NCBI GenBank assembly: GCA_037447655.1
Contig: JBBHKE010001775.1
Location: forward strand, 1-61,504
Direction: 5' to 3'
Source of the DNA: Zygnema cylindricum
Lineage: Eukaryota > Streptophyta > Zygnematophyceae > Zygnematales > Zygnemataceae
DNA: 61,504 nucleotides
This document shows positions 60,290 through 61,504 of the stretch, in pieces; position 1 is the stretch's first letter; every line of letters begins with the position of its first letter. Under the pieces are notes generated by a model. That model was given only the letters and a program-made list of their open reading frames with translations, was not told where the DNA came from and did not search any database. The position numbers and the translations under genes are program-made.

Positions 60290-61504
60290 AACGTATCTTT
60301 ATTGTGAGATGCCGAAGCGTTAGTGCTGCCTTGCAAAGCGTCAAAGCCGAAGGTGAAGAAGTAGCACAAGCAGAAGCACCGCCGGAGGTTTGAAGGACCG
60401 AAGGGGGATGCAAGTTGTCCAAAAACAATGTGCGGAGTTCTCACTTGCTTTGCTTCAGGCGCAAAGCTACTATCAAGCACAAGCATGCTCGTTTTGATAT
60501 GAAATCGATGCTAAGCAGCCACTCCAGGCGATGGTAAAGCAAATTTATGGTTAAGGCGGGGCCAACGCTGCAGTAAGCCTTTTCGTCGGTCTAAAGAGTC
60601 GCTACTGGAGAACAAGAGCTCTACTCCGCACCCCCCCCACCCCGGGCTACGCATCGAAGATATGTATGGCGCTGGTGCCAACGTGTGATGTGATACTTTG
60701 CTGCGCACCATATTGTTTGTAGTTCGCTTCAAGCTTTTCAGCATCCCTTGTTCGCTGCTTTGTGTGATGGTCGCACCGGTTCTTTGCCCGAAGCTTTGGA
60801 AGCAAACTACAGAAAGAATAAACATTTCCCTGCTTATACATTGATTTGGCGCTTCTTCTTATTGTTGCCCAAGTGATAAGAAGCTTGTGCCCAATAAGGT
60901 GCTGCGCACCTTTGTAAGCAAAAAGAAGTGCTGCTTCTTGCACTCCATGCTACACATTGCACTCTTTCATGCACACCTTTATTTGCACCATCCTTCTTTT
61001 TGGACGTTGTCCGGGCGCGGCGTAGGTGCGTAACACCAAAGCTTTGGCGAAGCCGCTGAAGTGCTTTGCACGTCTCCCCCCCTCCCCCGACCCCGACACG
61101 TCACGCCCGGCACGTCGGGGCCGCGAAGGCTTTCCAAAAAAAAGGCTTGACTGAAGATATGAAAGCAAATACCTTCGAACGTCGGTTTGACGCGGCTCCG
61201 TAGGTCGCACAATAAGTATAGTAGTTGATGACATGGCAGCAGACAAAGTGGGATGGAAAATAATACGGAAAGACAAACAAGCAGAGAAAGACAGATTGTA
61301 TTTCTTGGTGGTAGTGAAAATACAAGGAAGTTGTTTAAGTAGAATGGGAAAAGTCACGAATGTGACTTTTCGAGATCTAGTAAGCTAATGTGACTCTGAA
61401 AGGTCACTTGGCTCTTTTGCCGAAAGGGCAAAAGTTGAGAACCTTAGGTGTCAGAGGGCTAAGGATCAGATCTAGTGTCAGAGGCTACAGAAGCAACAGT
61501 GGGC
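60290..61504 (-). mobile_element. compositionally distinct insertion, probable 5' end of an LTR element
   Basis: The sequence turns more GC-rich and is full of GCTTTG/AAGC words. On the minus strand its right end resembles the leader of copia A in layout: LTR-like sequence with strong hairpins (61348-61371, stem GAAAAGTCAC; another stem CTTTTGCC/GGGCAAAAG near 61415-61435), then a leader and an ATG-TCATC start at about 61236. No gag or pol domain was recognised, so the class is inferred. It continues beyond the window. Confidence 0.35.

Noticed and set aside
1-61504. CRISPR arrays, rRNA genes, organelle or bacterial operons
   Set aside because: No regularly spaced identical repeats, no rRNA-like sequence and no operon structure were seen; all confident genes are spliced.

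Overview
This is a nuclear segment of a plant-lineage (streptophyte) genome. The evidence is spliced genes with GT-AG introns, two neighbouring genes whose products begin with plastid-transit-like peptides (one a glucan branching enzyme), a plant-type telo-box at a ribosomal protein gene, and Ty1/copia and LINE debris. The species cannot be named from the sequence. The DNA is AT-rich, with very many polypurine/polypyrimidine microsatellites and short tandem duplications in introns.

Layout. 1-4.1 kb holds a weak, unidentified minus-strand exon cluster. A complete seven-exon LarE-like PP-loop ATPase gene lies at 8627-4094 (minus). It is head-to-head, 296 bp apart, with the 5' half of a chloroplast glucan branching enzyme gene (8924-12427, plus), whose catalytic exons are not found in the window. 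12.4-16.3 kb is non-coding with several tandem duplications. 16.3-31.5 kb is a retrotransposon block: one degenerate plus-strand copia element with about 950-bp LTRs (C), joined without a target-site duplication to a truncated minus-strand copia (B). B shares a 331-bp LTR with a younger minus-strand copia (A). 31.5-32.15 kb is a polypyrimidine/polypurine pair, followed by a LINE 3' end (32.86-33.56 kb).

A complete four-exon gene for the acidic ribosomal stalk protein P1 (112 aa) lies at 38494-35221 (minus), with a telo-box just upstream of its ATG. 39.4-41.8 kb holds LINE and copia gag relics. From 42045 to beyond the right edge runs REV3, the catalytic subunit of DNA polymerase zeta. Thirteen exons with consistent splice phases encode 2444 residues up to the end of the inactive exonuclease-like region; the polymerase palm lies outside the window. 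The last 1.2 kb is a compositionally different insertion in a REV3 intron, probably the 5' end of another LTR element.

Functionally the genes are housekeeping: translation (P1), translesion synthesis (REV3), starch or glucan branching, and a sulfur-transfer-type PP-loop enzyme. No new multi-gene system is evident. The most interesting signals are a short palindromic motif recurring in introns of several genes (TAGTGTGGAT core), an in-frame stop-free REV3 intron encoding a hydrophobic segment, low-complexity expansions inside REV3, a chimeric LTR joining two copia elements, and the loss of the branching enzyme's 3' half.
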